From: Nemertoderma westbladi
Lineage: Eukaryota; Xenacoelomorpha; Nemertodermatida; Nemertodermatidae
NCBI GenBank assembly: GCA_032718475.1
Contig: JAUCBJ010002150.1
Span: 1-62,264, forward strand
Direction: 5' to 3'
DNA: 62,264 bases
A model generated the notes under the pieces. That model saw only the letters and a list, made by a program, of their open reading frames with translations. It ran no database searches and was not told where the DNA came from. A program made the translations under genes and the position numbers. Shown here piece after piece: positions 44,682-57,310 of this stretch. Position 1 is the stretch's first letter. Each line of letters starts with the position of its first letter.

Positions 44682-44693
44682 ACTGATGACATT
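44682..44693 (+). repeat. Target-site duplication of LINE A, left
   Basis: ACTGATGACATT, repeated exactly at 48623-48634. Removing LINE A and one copy rejoins the LINE B reading frame. Confidence 0.85.
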
Positions 44694-44788
44694 GATGATG
44701 AGCTGTAATTTAATCCGCATCGGATTGTTAAAATTAGCACAGTAAAATTATTAATAAATAAATAAAACATACTTAAAGAAAAGATAGA

Positions 44789-47590
44789 TTAAATAAGGCT
44801 GTTAAGATGGACTGCGAGTTTGAAAGCAGGTATGTTTTGTGGAAGCGCAGAGCAGACCTGAGCGTGTTCAATTCTTGCTGGAGAATTACAGAGCCGACAA
44901 TGGCAATCATCTTGGGGACGCCAGCAGTTAGCTTTGGAGCATAGCTTGTGATGGTATCCGTTACTAATATATTGCGCCGCGATACGTCTTCTTTTAGCTG
45001 TTAGATTAGCTAGATTGATATCGTGTACTGAATTGTTATCAATGGCATCTAGTAACCGCGTCGTTGAAGCAAATTTGCTCAGGCCACACCAGAGTTTGAA
45101 GAAAAACCCGCGGCATTTGACGACATGATCTAGCGCTGAAACGTCGTCACTTTGTATAAACGTTGAGCAACCATAAGTGCACGAAGGTAAAACTACCAGA
45201 TTCCACAATTTCTTTGCTGTTTCCAGCGAAACCGAAGAGAGAACTACGAGAGATGCAATGCGCACCGACGCACTTACTCCTCTTTTCCGAAGGTGGACAT
45301 AGTGACCCGTCGAAGTGTTTTTGGACGTTAGAATGAACCCCAGGTAATTAAAAGAATTTACAAACTTGATTTCGTTCCCTTTGTATTTGACTATATCTGT
45401 GGCAGCCATGCGACCTCCTCTTCGGAACTTGATGGCTTTAGTTTTGCTCAAGTTAACGGTTAATAGATTGTCATCGCAGTAGGTACTTAAATTATCTAGA
45501 GACTGTTGTAATGAAGCGAGCGAGCTACTATAAATGGCTAAATCATCGGCATACAATAAACAAAATAAACCGATACCGGCAATAGCTGCGGGTAGATCAG
45601 CAATAAATAATGAAAATAGAAGAGGAGATAGTTTATCACCCTGCACCACACCGACTAATTGGATAATTGGGGGCAGCAAATAACAACCGATGCTAATTCT
45701 TATGAAATTACAAGCTATGAGAGACCAAATTACAGCAATAAATTTTGAGCTTACGCCAAGAGTACACAGCTTAGAGCATAACTTTGGACGGTCGACAGAG
45801 TCGAAAGCTTTAGAAAAATCAATGAATACACAATAGAGTTGTCCTCCTTGACTAAAAGTAGAGACAATTGCAGAGCGCAGTTTCTGTACAGCCATTAAGG
45901 TTGATCGGCCGCGACGAAATCCATATTGCTCATCGGGAAGAATATTGTGAGATTCAGCCCAATGGTAGAGCCGCTTGAAAAGTAAAGAGGTGTAACATTT
46001 CATAATGCATGAAAGCAGGGCTATTCCTCGATACGAATCTGGGGATGATCTTGGTCCTTTACCCTTGTATAATGGTATAAGAATTGAAATTAGCCATACT
46101 GCTGGGCACGAGGCACAGTCAAAACAAACAGATAGTACTAAGAGAAGGAATGGCAATAAAATACCAATGCCCTGTTTTACAGCTTCGTTTGAAATTCCAT
46201 CTAAACCAACAGCTTTCCCTGTTTTCTGGTTGTTAACGGCGGATATAATTTCTTCTTCACAGACAGGTAAGTCTAATTCAGTAACACTCACTTGTGGAAG
46301 TTGAGGTTTTTCTGGCTTGACACTGCGGTAGAAGAGTTTTGTAAAATGATCTGCCCAGGATGACTCATCAACAGCAGCTACGGGCTGAGATGCTTTCACA
46401 GGTTTTAGAATATTCCAAAACTGAGCGTGATCCTGCTCGCATCGTTCCACTAGATTTAGTTCTTCAGTGGCAGCATGGTTTCTCTTTCGAGACCGAATGA
46501 GACATTTATACTCTCGTTGGAGTTTGGCGTATAGGGCAAAGTCCGCTGGTGTTGCGTCCGCCGCATGAATGCGGCGCCATGCTGACTTTAGTTGTTGTTC
46601 AAGATCGTAACATTCGGCGTTAAACCAAGCTTTGGATTTCCGCTTTGAACTTTCTATAGCAGAGTTACTAATGGCATTGCACATGTGAGAATACATATCA
46701 TCCACGTTAAGAATTCCAAACTCGTCGGGGGGTATTGAGCTAAGATTCTCAGATAACTTTTCCAAGTCAATCTTGCGTACAGCCTTTGGTTTCTTGTCCC
46801 GAACTGAGGCCACCTGCAGTAGATTTACAGCAAGTTTAACGCGTTGGTGTTTTGTGTTTTCGGTCTGCAGGACTGAGATATCGAAGCTCGAGTTGAATAC
46901 ACTCTGTTTAACGAATACTAGATCAATACAACTTTTCCCATTCCAGCACAGGTAAGTTGGAGAGTTGTCATCAGATATACAGTGCAGATCCATTGCCAAG
47001 AGACCATCACAAAGCAATTCACCACGCTGAGCAGCTATTCCATCGATTCGGCAATTAAAATCGCCCATTAGAATAAGCGGTTTATTCGACGCGGCAACAG
47101 TTATTTTGACAGCCTGAATCAACTCTAATAAAATGTCTTCTACCTCCCAAGCAGGGTTGAAATACGCAGCTAACAAGCAGAAATTTGGAAATACTGCACC
47201 TATAATAGATTCAGACTTATATGTGTAATTCACTTTGAAGTTAAATTTATTGTTGATTGCAATAACTAAACCACCATAGGGTCGTCCAATATCCGGTTTT
47301 TTACAAGGAACATACTCACAAACATAGCCCGGAATATCAGCGGAGTTCACCATTGTTTCCATAAGCACCAGTATATCAGAGTCACCAAAGGTTTCATCAA
47401 CGGTGGTTTCCAATGTTGAGTTTAACCCTTCTACGTTCCACAGGACGATAGAGATATTTTCTATATTGGATCCGGTAGGACTACTGGAACTACAAGCTGG
47501 AAATTCATCATTGAACGGTAACTCGTTGAAACCGGCCCGGTTTTGTAAAGAACAAAAGCGAATACAGTTTTTATGTGTTTATTCAGGCTC
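44789..47590 (-). CDS. LINE A ORF2: endonuclease and reverse transcriptase
   Basis: Open from a stop near 47590 to 44789, about 930 codons, with no ATG before the endonuclease. The apurinic-type endonuclease begins with IVLWNVEGLN (about 47440) and, numbering from the TTG at 47413, continues with LVLMETM (Glu 19), LMGDFNCRID (Asp 118) and CIDLVF (Asp 164); the usual SDH is TKH (His 188). Reverse transcriptase: GLDGISNEA (402-410), YRGIALLS, YGFRRGRST (496-504), motif A FIDFSKAFDS (Asp 531), motif B GVVQGDKLSPLLFS, motif C YADD (620-623). A C-terminal Cys cluster (NCWRPQDDCHCRLC) follows. It supplies nicking and target-primed copying of the element. The upstream zinc finger in another frame suggests a one-base indel at the true N-terminus. 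Confidence 0.88.
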
Positions 47591-47630
47591 CCCGAGTAAA
47601 TATACTTCTTACCACATCCGCCGCACGATA
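47560..47630 (-). other. Frameshifted zinc-finger segment before ORF2
   Basis: In the frame of ORF1, just past its stop, codons give LSCGGCGKKYIYSGSLNKHIK, a C-x2-C finger start with a following His, as in C2H2 fingers. ORF2 continues in a frame one base off, at an A5 run near 47566-47570. This fits an ORF2 that once started with a zinc finger. Confidence 0.5.
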
Positions 47631-47667
47631 GTTTTTGTGGCGGTGATATTGAACTGGAGGTATGCAG

Positions 47668-48447
47668 TCAGTTTTCATTTGAAGTTGGAGGCGAAGCTTG
47701 GTGTTGGCGGGGGCGGAGTCCATATCGAGCACGTTCTTCATCGTTCAACCAATAGTTTCGTATGGAGATCCCGTCCTCCCAGAGAGCGGGATCCATGATT
47801 GCATCGCGATTAACTTGGTCACATACTATGTGAAAGCTAATAAATGGCGAATCCAAACGGGGGGTTATCGGGTTGATTTCGTCGAACTGAATGTCTTCGG
47901 AACTTAGATAATTGGCGATCTCGTCTCGAGTCGTAGAAGGGAGCAGCCTGCCTATGTGAACATGGGCTTTGCGCATTGGTTGGTTGACTACAGCTGGCGC
48001 TACGCGTAGTGGCCCGCCCACTCTGGTGCCCCGTGAGGCAGTAGGGCGGGATGGGCGAGTCGGAAGAAACGGGTGGGAGACATCATTCGTATGCGTAGAA
48101 TTTATCGCGCGATCAGCAGAAGTGAGAGTTCGAAAACGTAACGGCCGTTCCCATGCCCCCGAAGTACTCCCGGAGTGTGTGAAACCGTTCTGATGTTGCG
48201 GTTGGGATAATGGAGGTGGTGGTACAGGTACCGATTTCATTTTAAGCAGTTCATTTTTCGAGTCTATGGATTCTTGTCGTGCTGCAGCGAGTTTACCGAG
48301 CGTGGATGTATACGCCGCCGACATTGCCAACAGTTTATCCGTTATTGACTTCTCTTCCTCGATGGATACGCTCTTTTTTTGCTTTATCGTTCGCACTAAT
48401 CTTAAAATCTCATCTTGGTGCGCTATGAACGTATCAGTTTCCGACAT
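47668..48447 (-). CDS. LINE A ORF1 RNA-binding protein
   Basis: 259 residues. The N-terminal 75 residues form a likely coiled coil (EILRLVRTIKQKK...AARQESIDSKNELLKM), then a Pro/Ser-rich linker, then an RRM-like domain (about 158-235) with HVHIGRLLPSTTRDEIANYL, FISFHIVCD and DPALWEDGISIRNYW, as in ORF1 proteins of several CR1/L2/Rex-type LINEs. It should bind the element RNA and form the transposition particle with the ORF2 protein. ORF1 ends with TGA at 47668; ORF2 lies about 80 bp further on, in another frame. Confidence 0.82.
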   Translation of the reverse strand: MSETDTFIAHQDEILRLVRTIKQKKSVSIEEEKSITDKLLAMSAAYTSTLGKLAAARQESIDSKNELLKMKSVPVPPPPLSQPQHQNGFTHSGSTSGAWERPLRFRTLTSADRAINSTHTNDVSHPFLPTRPSRPTASRGTRVGGPLRVAPAVVNQPMRKAHVHIGRLLPSTTRDEIANYLSSEDIQFDEINPITPRLDSPFISFHIVCDQVNRDAIMDPALWEDGISIRNYWLNDEERARYGLRPRQHQASPPTSNEN

Positions 48448-48622
48448 ATTATTCAGATTCAGGGATTTCGAAAATACTACTGAGTCTGACAGTTTACAAA
48501 ATAGGTGTAATAAATGCTAAGTACAGTAGGCCTATGCAGTACTGTACTGCTGTACCGGTATCTACTAGATGTAAACCTAAAAATAGAATATTATTAGAAC
48601 GACAAGGTGTCATTACATTGTC

Positions 48623-48634
48623 ACTGATGACATT
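48623..48634 (+). repeat. Target-site duplication of LINE A, right
   Basis: Second copy of ACTGATGACATT. See 44682-44693. Confidence 0.85.
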
Positions 48635-50590
48635 ACCATTTTGACCAACGTGTCTATATAAAAACAAAAAAGCACAACACTCGTAGATGCACCCTGGCGT
48701 ACACCAGTTGCTGTAATAACTACAGCTGACTTTAAAATACTTTTTGTACATTTATAAATTGAAAATATTGCCAACAACATAACTCTTCCACAGCCTGCCT
48801 TCCTTAATCTGTCTAAAAGTTTCATCCTTGGCACCTTATCATACGCTTTGGAAAAATCCACAAACAAAATAAATAATTTTAGTTTTTTAAATTTAGCGTA
48901 GTCTATGAGTAACCTTACTGCAAAAATTTGTTCAATACAACTTCTCCCCTTTTACCACCTGCTTGGCAGTTACTAATGTTGCACCAAATAGTAAGCCTAG
49001 CTGCTAACAACATATCATAAATTTTGGCCACGGATTCCATAATGGATATCCCTCGATAATTTGTACATAATGACCTCCTACCAGATTTAAATATCACAAT
49101 CAGCTTAATAATACACCATGACATTGGGTATAAACCTAATGACAAAACTATATTAAACACAGTTAGAAAGAATAACATCCAGTTGCCTGGCAACGCCAAA
49201 AATAAACCTAATGCAATACCTATGTAGCTTTTCTCTACCTTAACATCACTAAGAACATCGGCCAGTTCCCTTTCAGAAAATTGTTGGTCTAGAATTGGTA
49301 CATAAGGAGCGTTATTCCATTCCGGGTCTATATTCAATTCGTCTACCGTATCGGGATTTAATAGCGCCTCAAAGTGGGTTTTAAAGTTCTCATCTGAAGG
49401 TGCTGGCTGATCAACCACTTTACCACCATCAATATCACCTTTCCAGTTGATAGCATGCCAGATAGATTTGGCATTATTCGTTGCTAGAAGTTTAGCCCAA
49501 CGTTGCTGATTTGTATTTGGATTCTCTACGTCTTCCGCATCGTCACTTTCATGGGATTTACACGACTTTGCTGTTTCATTTATCATTGAGTTCGCCATAT
49601 CGAGCGTCTTTTGAATAATTTAGGTTGATAAACCCTCATTGGATAAAAATGGTGGCTGTATATTTGTCATAAGGTCAACGAAACGTGGAATATTAGTCTG
49701 TTTATGAGAATGGCTCTTGAACACTGCATTTAGCTGTTGTGAGTTGCTATTTGCTAGAGTCCATGTAATACCCAGGTTGTTAGCCCTTTCTATTAAATTC
49801 TCGTCCATCGATACCCCATTGTTGTTGGGTATAACCACTTTAACGACCAACGGCGCATGATCAGAACCTGATTGGTCCCTATCACCGGTAATTGAGTGGA
49901 TATTATTTATCAACTCATCGGATACGACACAAACATCGACTTCGCTAATCCACTGTTTACCTTTCCTGTACGATAAACCACCTCCGAGTGTACCATTTTC
50001 CATAGTAACTAAATGGTTGGCAATAACACATCCAGAATCTGTACAGATACGTAGGAGGCGTTCACCATGACCATTTATTGAATTATCCTCTACACCATCA
50101 TATTCATATTTGGATCTTTGTAGGTCATAAGGATTACCATATACTGGGGTTCCAACTCTGGAATTTAGATCTCCAATCACAACCACTTTCTTGTTCCGTT
50201 TAAATACAGCATGTAAATTTCCGAATAAATCATTAGAGAAGTAGCGAGAATCTGATGGTGGGATATACGCTGTACCAATTATCAAGTCAGACGCGAATTT
50301 GAAACATAGCCACAACTGTCCATTTTTCGTGGAATCAACACTCAATATACTACTAGACAACGCATTTTTCACGAGCGCCAAAACTCCACCTCGATGGCTG
50401 CTTTGCGATCCATTAATAAACGATACAAAACCAGGAACATGTAAGGGTTTCGCAGTTTTTATCTCTGATAGAAACACTACATCGTATTTATGTACAAACG
50501 CTAAAAACTGTGGTTCTAAAAGTTTATCTCGTAAACCACATATATTCCATGAGCAGAATGACAGAATATGGGATGAGCTTTGTGCAGCGT
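48635..50590 (-). pseudogene. LINE B endonuclease and first half of reverse transcriptase
   Basis: Starts near 50580 with ILSFCSWNICGLRDK, the endonuclease N-terminus, then VVFLSEIKT, VVVIGDLNSRVG, EVDVCVVSDEL and GSDHAPLVVKV, so all endonuclease signature residues are present. A TAA at 49620-49622 interrupts the frame, which continues in the same frame through the linker and RT motifs (TNYRGISIMESVAKIYD) to 48950. A frameshift follows there, then VDFSKAYDKVPR (motif A) and TGVRQGASTS (motif B), up to the LINE A insertion. Confidence 0.88.
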
Positions 50591-50594
50591 GATC

Positions 50595-51040
50595 CTATAA
50601 AGAGTTATACATTTTTGTACTACATAAACAACCTTGTAGAATATCTTGGTTGTATGGTAAGTGTCTACTATAAATATTACGTACAATAATATAATAGCCT
50701 AAAAGACAGAAAAAAACACTTTAACTTTAATTAATTTATGTTCCGTATAACAAAACACTGGCGTTATATTGCTAAATTTGGTGTACACAAATGACAGCGA
50801 TACCATAAATATAACAATTAAACCTGTTTTATTTTACAACGGAACTGCTACTAATAAAATATTCTAGAACAAGTAATTAATATAGTAACAAGTACATTTA
50901 TCATAAATAATCAAACCTATAGGATTGTATTTAACTTGTAACGGAATTTTTAAGCATTTTGTTTTAAGTTTATTTAGTCTGGTTCGAAATCCTGAAATTA
51001 CGCCTAGAAAGTGATGGCGGTGTCACAGGCGGACACGGCT
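50595..51040. other. AT-rich spacer, no gene seen
   Basis: No ORF1 for LINE B and no other gene. GGTTCGAAATCC at 50981 resembles a tRNA B box but lacks a matching tRNA fold. Confidence 0.4.
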
Positions 51041-54000
51041 AACCCGAGACCTTAACCAACGGTTTAAAGTTAAATCAATAGAGCTGAACCCGAGACCTTA
51101 ACCAACGGTTTAAAGTTAAATGAATAGAGCTGAACCCGAGACCTTAACCAACGGTTTAAAGTTAAATCAATAGAGCTGAACCCGAGACCTTAACCAACGG
51201 TTTAAAGTTAAATAAATAGAGCTGAACCCGAGACCTTAACCAACGGTTTAAAGTTAAATCAATAGAGCTGAACCCGAGACCTTAACCAACGGTTTAAAGT
51301 TAAATCAATAGAGCTGAACCCGAGACCTTAACCAACGGTTTAAAGTTAAATAAATAGAGCTGAACCCGAGACCTTAACCAACGGTTTAAAGTTAAATCAA
51401 TAGAGCTGAACCCGAGACCTTAACCAACGGTTTAAAGTTAAATCAATAGAGCTGAACCCGAGACCTTAACCAGCGGTTTAAAGTTAAATGAATAGAGCTG
51501 AACCCGAGACTTTAACCAACGGTTTAAAGTTAAATCAATAGAACTGAATCCGAGACCTTAACCAACGGTTTAAAGTTAAATCAATAGAGCTGAACCCGAG
51601 ACCTTAACCAACGGTTTAAAGTTAAATCAATAGAGCTGAACCCGAGACCTTAACCAACGGTTTAAAGTTAAATCAATAGAGCTGAACCCGAGACCTTAAC
51701 CAACGGTTTAAAGTTAAATCAATAGAGCTGAACCCGAGACCTTAACCAACGGTTTAAAGTTAAATCAATAGAGCTGAACCCGAGACCTTAACCAACGGTT
51801 TAAAGTTAAATCAATAGAGCTGAACCCGAGACCTTAACCAACGGTTTAAAGTTAAATCAATAGAGCTGAACCCGAGACCTTAACCAACGGTTTAAAGTTA
51901 AATCAATAGAGCTGAACCCGAGACCTTAACCAGCGGTTTAAAGTTAAATGAATAGAGCTGAACCCGAGACCTTAACCAACGGTTTAAAGAATCAATAGAG
52001 CTGAACCCGAGACCTTAACCAACGGTTTAAAGTTAAATCAATAGAGCTGAACCCGAGACCTTAACCAACGGTTTAAAGTTAAATAAATAGAGCTGAACCC
52101 GAGACCTTAACCAACGGTTTAAAGTTAAATCAATAGAGCTGAACCCGAGACCTTAACCAACGGTTTAAAGTTAAATCAATAGAGCTGAACCCGAGACCTT
52201 AACCAACGGTTTAAAGTTAAATCAATAGAGCTGAACCCGAGACCTTAACCAACGGTTTAAAGTTAAATCAATAGAGCTGAACCCGAGACCTTAACCAACG
52301 GTTTAAAGTTAAATCAATAGAGCTGAACCCGAGACCTTAACCAACGGTTTAAAGTTAAATCAATAGAGCTGAACCCGAGACCTTAACCAACGGTTTAAAG
52401 TTAAATCAATAGAGCTGAACCCGAAACCTTAACCAACGGTTTAAAGTTAAATCAATAGAGCTGAACCCGAGACCTTAACCAACGGTTTAAAGTTAAATCA
52501 ATAGAGCTGAACCCGAGACCTTAACCAACGGTTTAAAGTTAAATGAATAGAGCTGAACCCGAGACCTTAACCAACGGTTTAAAGTTAAATCAATAGAACT
52601 GAATCCGAGACCTTAACCAACGGTTTAAAGTTAAATCAATAGAGCTGAACCCGAGACCTTAACCAACGGTTTAATGTTAAATCAATAGAACTGAACCCGA
52701 GACCTTAACCAACGGTATAAAGTTAAATCAATAGAGCTGAACCCGAGACCTTAACCAAAAGGTTTAAAGTTAAATCAATAGAGCTGAACCTGAGACCTTA
52801 ACCAAAAGGTTTAAAGTTAAATCAATAGAACTGAACCCGAGACCTTAACCAACGGTTTAATGTTAAATCAATAGAACTGAACCCGAGACCTTAACCAACG
52901 GTTTAAAGTCAAATCAATAGAGCTGAACCCGAGACCTTAACCAACGGTTTAAAGTTAAATGAATAGAGCTGAACCCGAGACCTTAACCAACGGTTTAAAG
53001 TTAAATCAATAGAGCTGAACCCGAGACCTTAACCAACGGTTTAAAGTTAAATCAATAGAGCTGAACCCGAGACCTTAACCAAAAGGTTTAAAGTTAAATC
53101 AATAGAGCTGAACCCGAGACCTTAACCAACGGTTTAAAGTTAAATCAATAGAGCTGAACCCGAGACCTTAACCAAAAGGTTTAAAGTTAAATCAATAGAG
53201 CTGAACCCGAGACCTTAACCAACGGTTTAAAGTTAAATCAATAGAGCTGAACCCGAGACCTTAACCAACGGTTTAAAGTTAAATCAATAGAGCTGAACCC
53301 GAGACCTTAACCAACGGTATAAAGTTAAATCAATAGAGCTGAACCCGAGACCTTAACCAAAAGGTTTAAAGTTAAATCAATAGAACTGAACCCGAGACCT
53401 TAACCAACGGTTTAAAGTTAAATCAATAGAGCTGAACCCGAGACCTTAACCAACGGTATAAAGTTAAATCAATAGAGCTGAACCCGAGACCTTAACCAAA
53501 AGGTTTAAAGTTAAATCAATAGAGCTGAACCTGAGACCTTAACCAAAAGGTTTAAAGTTAAATCAATAGAACTGAACCCGAGACCTTAACCAACGGTTTA
53601 ATGTTAAATCAATAGAACTGAACCCGAGACCTTAACCAACGGTTTAAAGTTAAATCAATAGAGCTGAACCCGAGACCTTAACCAACGGTTTAAAGTTAAA
53701 TCAATAGAACTGAACCCGAGACCTTAACCAACGGTTTAAAGTTAAATCAATAGAACTGAACCCGAGACCTTAACCAACGGTTTAAAGTTAAATCAATAGA
53801 GCTGAACCCGAGACCTTAACCAACGGTTTAAAGTTAAATCAATAGAACTGAATCCGAGACCTTAACCAACGGTTTAAAGTTAAATCAATAGAGCTGAACC
53901 CGAGACCTTAACCAACGGTTTAAAGTTAAATGAATAGAGCTGAACCCGAGACCTTAACCAACGGTTTAAAGTTAAATCAATAGAGCTGAACCCGAGACCT

Positions 54001-56015
54001 TAACCAACGGTATAAAGTTAAATCAATAGAGCTGAACCCGAGACCTTAACCAAAAGGTTTAAAGTTAAATCAATAGAACTGAACCCGAGACCTTAACCAA
54101 CGGTTTAAAGTTAAATCAATAGAGCTGAACCCGAGACCTTAACCAACGGTATAAAGTTAAATCAATAGAGCTGAACCCGAGACCTTAACCAAAAGGTTTA
54201 AAGTTAAATCAATAGAGCTGAACCTGAGACCTTAACCAAAAGGTTTAAAGTTAAATCAATATAACTGAACCCGAGACCTTAACCAACGGTTTAATGTTAA
54301 ATCAATAGAACTGAACCCGAGACCTTAACCAACGGTTTAAAGTTAAATCAATAGAGCTGAACCCGAGACCTTAACCAACGGTTTAAAGTTAAATCAATAG
54401 AACTGAACCCGAGACCTTAACCAACGGTTTAAAGTTAAATCAATAGAACTGAACCCGAGACCTTAACCAACGGTTTAAAGTTAAATCAATAGAGCTGAAC
54501 CCGAGACCTTAACCAACGGTTTAAAGTTAAATCAATAGAACTGAATCCGAGACCTTAACCAACGGTTTAAAGTTAAATCAATAGAGCTGAACCCGAGACC
54601 TTAACCAACGGTTTAAAGTTAAATGAATAGAGCTGAACCCGAGACCTTAACCAACGGTTTAAAGTTAAATCAATAGAACTGAACCCGAGACCTTAACCAA
54701 CGGTTTAAAGTTAAATCAATAGAGCTGAACCCGAGACCTTAACCAACGGTTTAAAGTTAAATCAATAGAGCTGAACCCGAGACCTTAACCAACGGTTTAA
54801 AGTTAAATCAATAGAGCTGAACCCGAGACCTTAACCAACGGTTTAAAGTTAAATCAATAGAGCTGAACCCGAGACCTTAACCAACGGTTTAAAGTTAAAT
54901 CAATAGAGCTGAACCCGAGACCTTAACCAACGGTTTAAAGTTAAATCAATAGAGCTGAACCCGAGACCTTAACCAACGGTTTAAAGTTAAATCAATAGAG
55001 CTGAACCCGACACCTTAACCAACGGTTTAAAGTTAAATCAATAGAGCTGAACCCGAGACCTTAACCAACGGTTTAAAGTTAAATCAATAGAGCTGAACCC
55101 GAAACCTTAACCAACGGTTTAAAGTTAAATCAATAGAGCTGAACCCGAGACCTTAACCAACGGTTTAAAGTTAAATGAATAGAGCTGAACCCGAGACCTT
55201 AACCAACGGTTTAAAGTTAAATCAATAGAGCTGAACCCGAAACCTTAACCAACGGTTTAAAGTTAAATCAATAGAGCTGAACCCGAAACCTTAACCAACG
55301 GTTTAAAGTTAAATCAATAGAGCTGAACCCGAGACCTTAACCAACGGTTTAAAGTTAAATGAATAGAGCTGAACCCGAGACCTTAACCAACGGTTTAAAG
55401 TTAAATCAATAGAGCTGAACCCGAGACCTTAACCAACGGTTTAAAGTTAAATCAATAGAGCTGAACCCGGGACCTTAACCAACGGTTTAAAGTTAAATCA
55501 ATAGAGCTGAACCCGAGACCTTAACCAAAAGGTTTAAAGTTAAATCAATAGAGCTGAACCCGAGACCTTAACCAACGGTTTAAAGTTAAATCAATAGAGC
55601 TGAACCCGAGACCTTAACCAACGGTTTAAAGTTAAATCAATAGAGCTGAACCCGAGACCTTAACCAACGGTTTAAAGTTAAATCAATAGAGCTGAACCAA
55701 CGGTTTAAAGTTAAATCAATAGAGCTGAACCCGAGACCTTAACCAACGGTTTAAAGTTAAATCAATAGAGCTGAACCCGAGACCTTAACCAACGGTTTAA
55801 AGTTAAATCAATAGAGCTGAACCCGAGACCTTAACCAACGGTTTAAAGTTAAATCAATAGAGCTGAACCCGAGACCTTAACCAACGGTTTAAAGTTAAAT
55901 CAATAGAGCTGAACCCGAGACCTTAACCAACGGTTTAAAGTTAAATCAATAGAGCTGAACCCGAGACCTTAACCAAAAGGTTTAAAGTTAAATCAATAGA
56001 GGTGAACCCGAGACC
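51041..56015. repeat. 46-bp minisatellite, about 108 units, with 693-bp higher-order repeat
   Basis: The unit is AACCCGAGACCTTAACCAAC plus GGTTTAAAGTTAAATCAATAGAGCTG. Common variants are AATGAATAG, AATAAATAG, GAACTGAA, GGTATAAAG and CCAAAAGG (one base longer). The ordered set GGTATAAAG, CCAAAAGG, AACCTGAG, TTTAATG recurs at about 53315 and 54008, 693 bp apart: 15 units, three of which have the extra base. A related partial set begins near 52720. The outer parts are more uniform. One unit near 55690 has an internal deletion. Confidence 0.97.
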
Positions 56016-56897
56016 GTCGGAATCCAAGCTCAATTATGAATTTTAGGTCCCGTTTCACCATGGCAACAGGGTGTAAATTTCAAAATACCGACTTCTATTG
56101 ACCAACCTACACAACCGAATGCGAGTTGCGTGGGTGTTCCATAGGCCGAATGCGAGCTCTGCTAACAGCAGCAGCTATGCATAACAAGTAACAAACAATG
56201 TTAATCAAACTGATGGTGATAAAAATTACAATACGTCATTGAGGAAAATTCTATAATAAATAATAAATAAATATACAATATAATATATATATATAATACC
56301 GTATACAAAAATATTAGCTTTCAAATAAATTTATAACTAAATCTCAAAGATGGATGATTAAATTGTGTGGCTTGAAAAAGTAAATAAGGATGTAACATTG
56401 TGCGCTATAATGCCGTGTCTGGTTCAAATGTTAAGAAATACCGTTAAATATCTACACGGTCTTGGTTGTTTCAGATTGGATTGGCCTTTAGTCGTAGTAA
56501 GTCGAGTAAAGTTCAGACGTTGGGTATTCTGGTTTCGTATTATTTTAAATCTGAGTAACTTACAACTCTATAGGCACTAAAATTAAGTAATTCATTCACA
56601 CGAATTCAGATTGATAGGTTATTAATATGACTACCAAAGCAATCACTCTAGGTGGCTTGATTCTTATCACTCATAGACCTAGCTTGCGCCATCACCTAGC
56701 CTGTTAACCCTTATTCGATTGTTTCTAGCCAAACACTCTTTGTTCGCGCACCAACCCTATTCACACACTACCTACACAGCCACAACTCAGTGAATAAAAT
56801 TTATTTGCAGAAAATAGGCGAACCAGAGGCAACGTAATTCATCATAATTATAATTCCCACCACTCCAAGTGATAAATGTTTTGTTGTGGGTAACATT
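56016..56897. other. No gene supported
   Basis: AT-rich; contains CCGAATGCGAG twice (about 56117 and 56144). Small frames have no recognised features. Confidence 0.4.
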
Positions 56898-57310
56898 GGA
56901 TGTGGTGTGGGAGGGTAGGTGTTGTTTTGGGCGACAAGGTGTTGGGGTAGGTGTTGTTTTGGGCGACAAGGTGTTGGGGTAGGTGTTATTTTGGGCGACA
57001 AGGTGTTGCTTTGGGCGTGAAGGTGTTGGGTACGTGTTGTTTTGGGCGACAGGGTGTTGCTTTGGGCGTCAAGGTGACGGTAGGTGTTGTTTTGGGCGAC
57101 AAGGTGTTGGGTAGGTGTTGTTTTGGGCGACAAGGTGTTGGGTAGGTGTTGTTTTGGGCGACAAGGTGTTGGGGTAGGTGTTGTTTTGGGCGACAAGGTG
57201 TTGGGGTAGGTGTTGTTTTGGGCGTCAAGGTGTTGGGTAGGTGTTGTTTTGTGGGTCTAGGTGTTGGGTAGGTGTTCTTTGGGGGGTCTAGGTGTTGGAT
57301 AGGTGTTGTG
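56898..57310. repeat. 32-bp GT-rich minisatellite, about 13 units
   Basis: Units contain GTAGGTGTTGTTTTGGGCG and ACAAGGTGTTGGG, with one-base length variants and GTCAAGG or GTGAAGG variants. The last units switch to GGGTCTAGGTGTTGG. It starts about 110 bp downstream of the glutathione reductase stop codon, so it may lie in the 3' untranslated region. G-rich strand is plus. Confidence 0.95.

Larger units (their letters stand above)
44694..48622 (-). mobile_element. LINE A, nearly full length, nested in LINE B
   Basis: About 3.9 kb: a 5' untranslated region of about 175 bp (48448-48622), ORF1, a 254-bp inter-ORF segment, ORF2, and a 95-bp 3' untranslated region ending in CATCATC repeats at the insertion point. 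Flanked by a 12-bp target-site duplication. The two main frames are open over their length, so the insertion is fairly young. Confidence 0.9.
43374..50590 (-). mobile_element. LINE B, dead, split by LINE A
   Basis: The parts 48635-50590 and 43374-44681 form one minus-strand LINE. The first holds the endonuclease and the first half of the reverse transcriptase; the second holds the rest, a 3' untranslated stretch and a (TCTA)n tail (plus TAGATAGATAGATAGA at 43375-43390). The join falls inside one codon series (DTLVKMVMSSV on one side, SSVSSDGFLG on the other) and contains the 12-bp duplication ACTGATGACATT at 44682-44693 and 48623-48634. It had one nonsense codon and a frameshift, besides the insertion. 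No ORF1 is seen upstream of 50590. Confidence 0.9.

Noticed and set aside
50981-51000. tRNA gene (B-box-like GGTTCGAAATCC)
   Set aside because: No A box at the right distance and no cloverleaf can be drawn.
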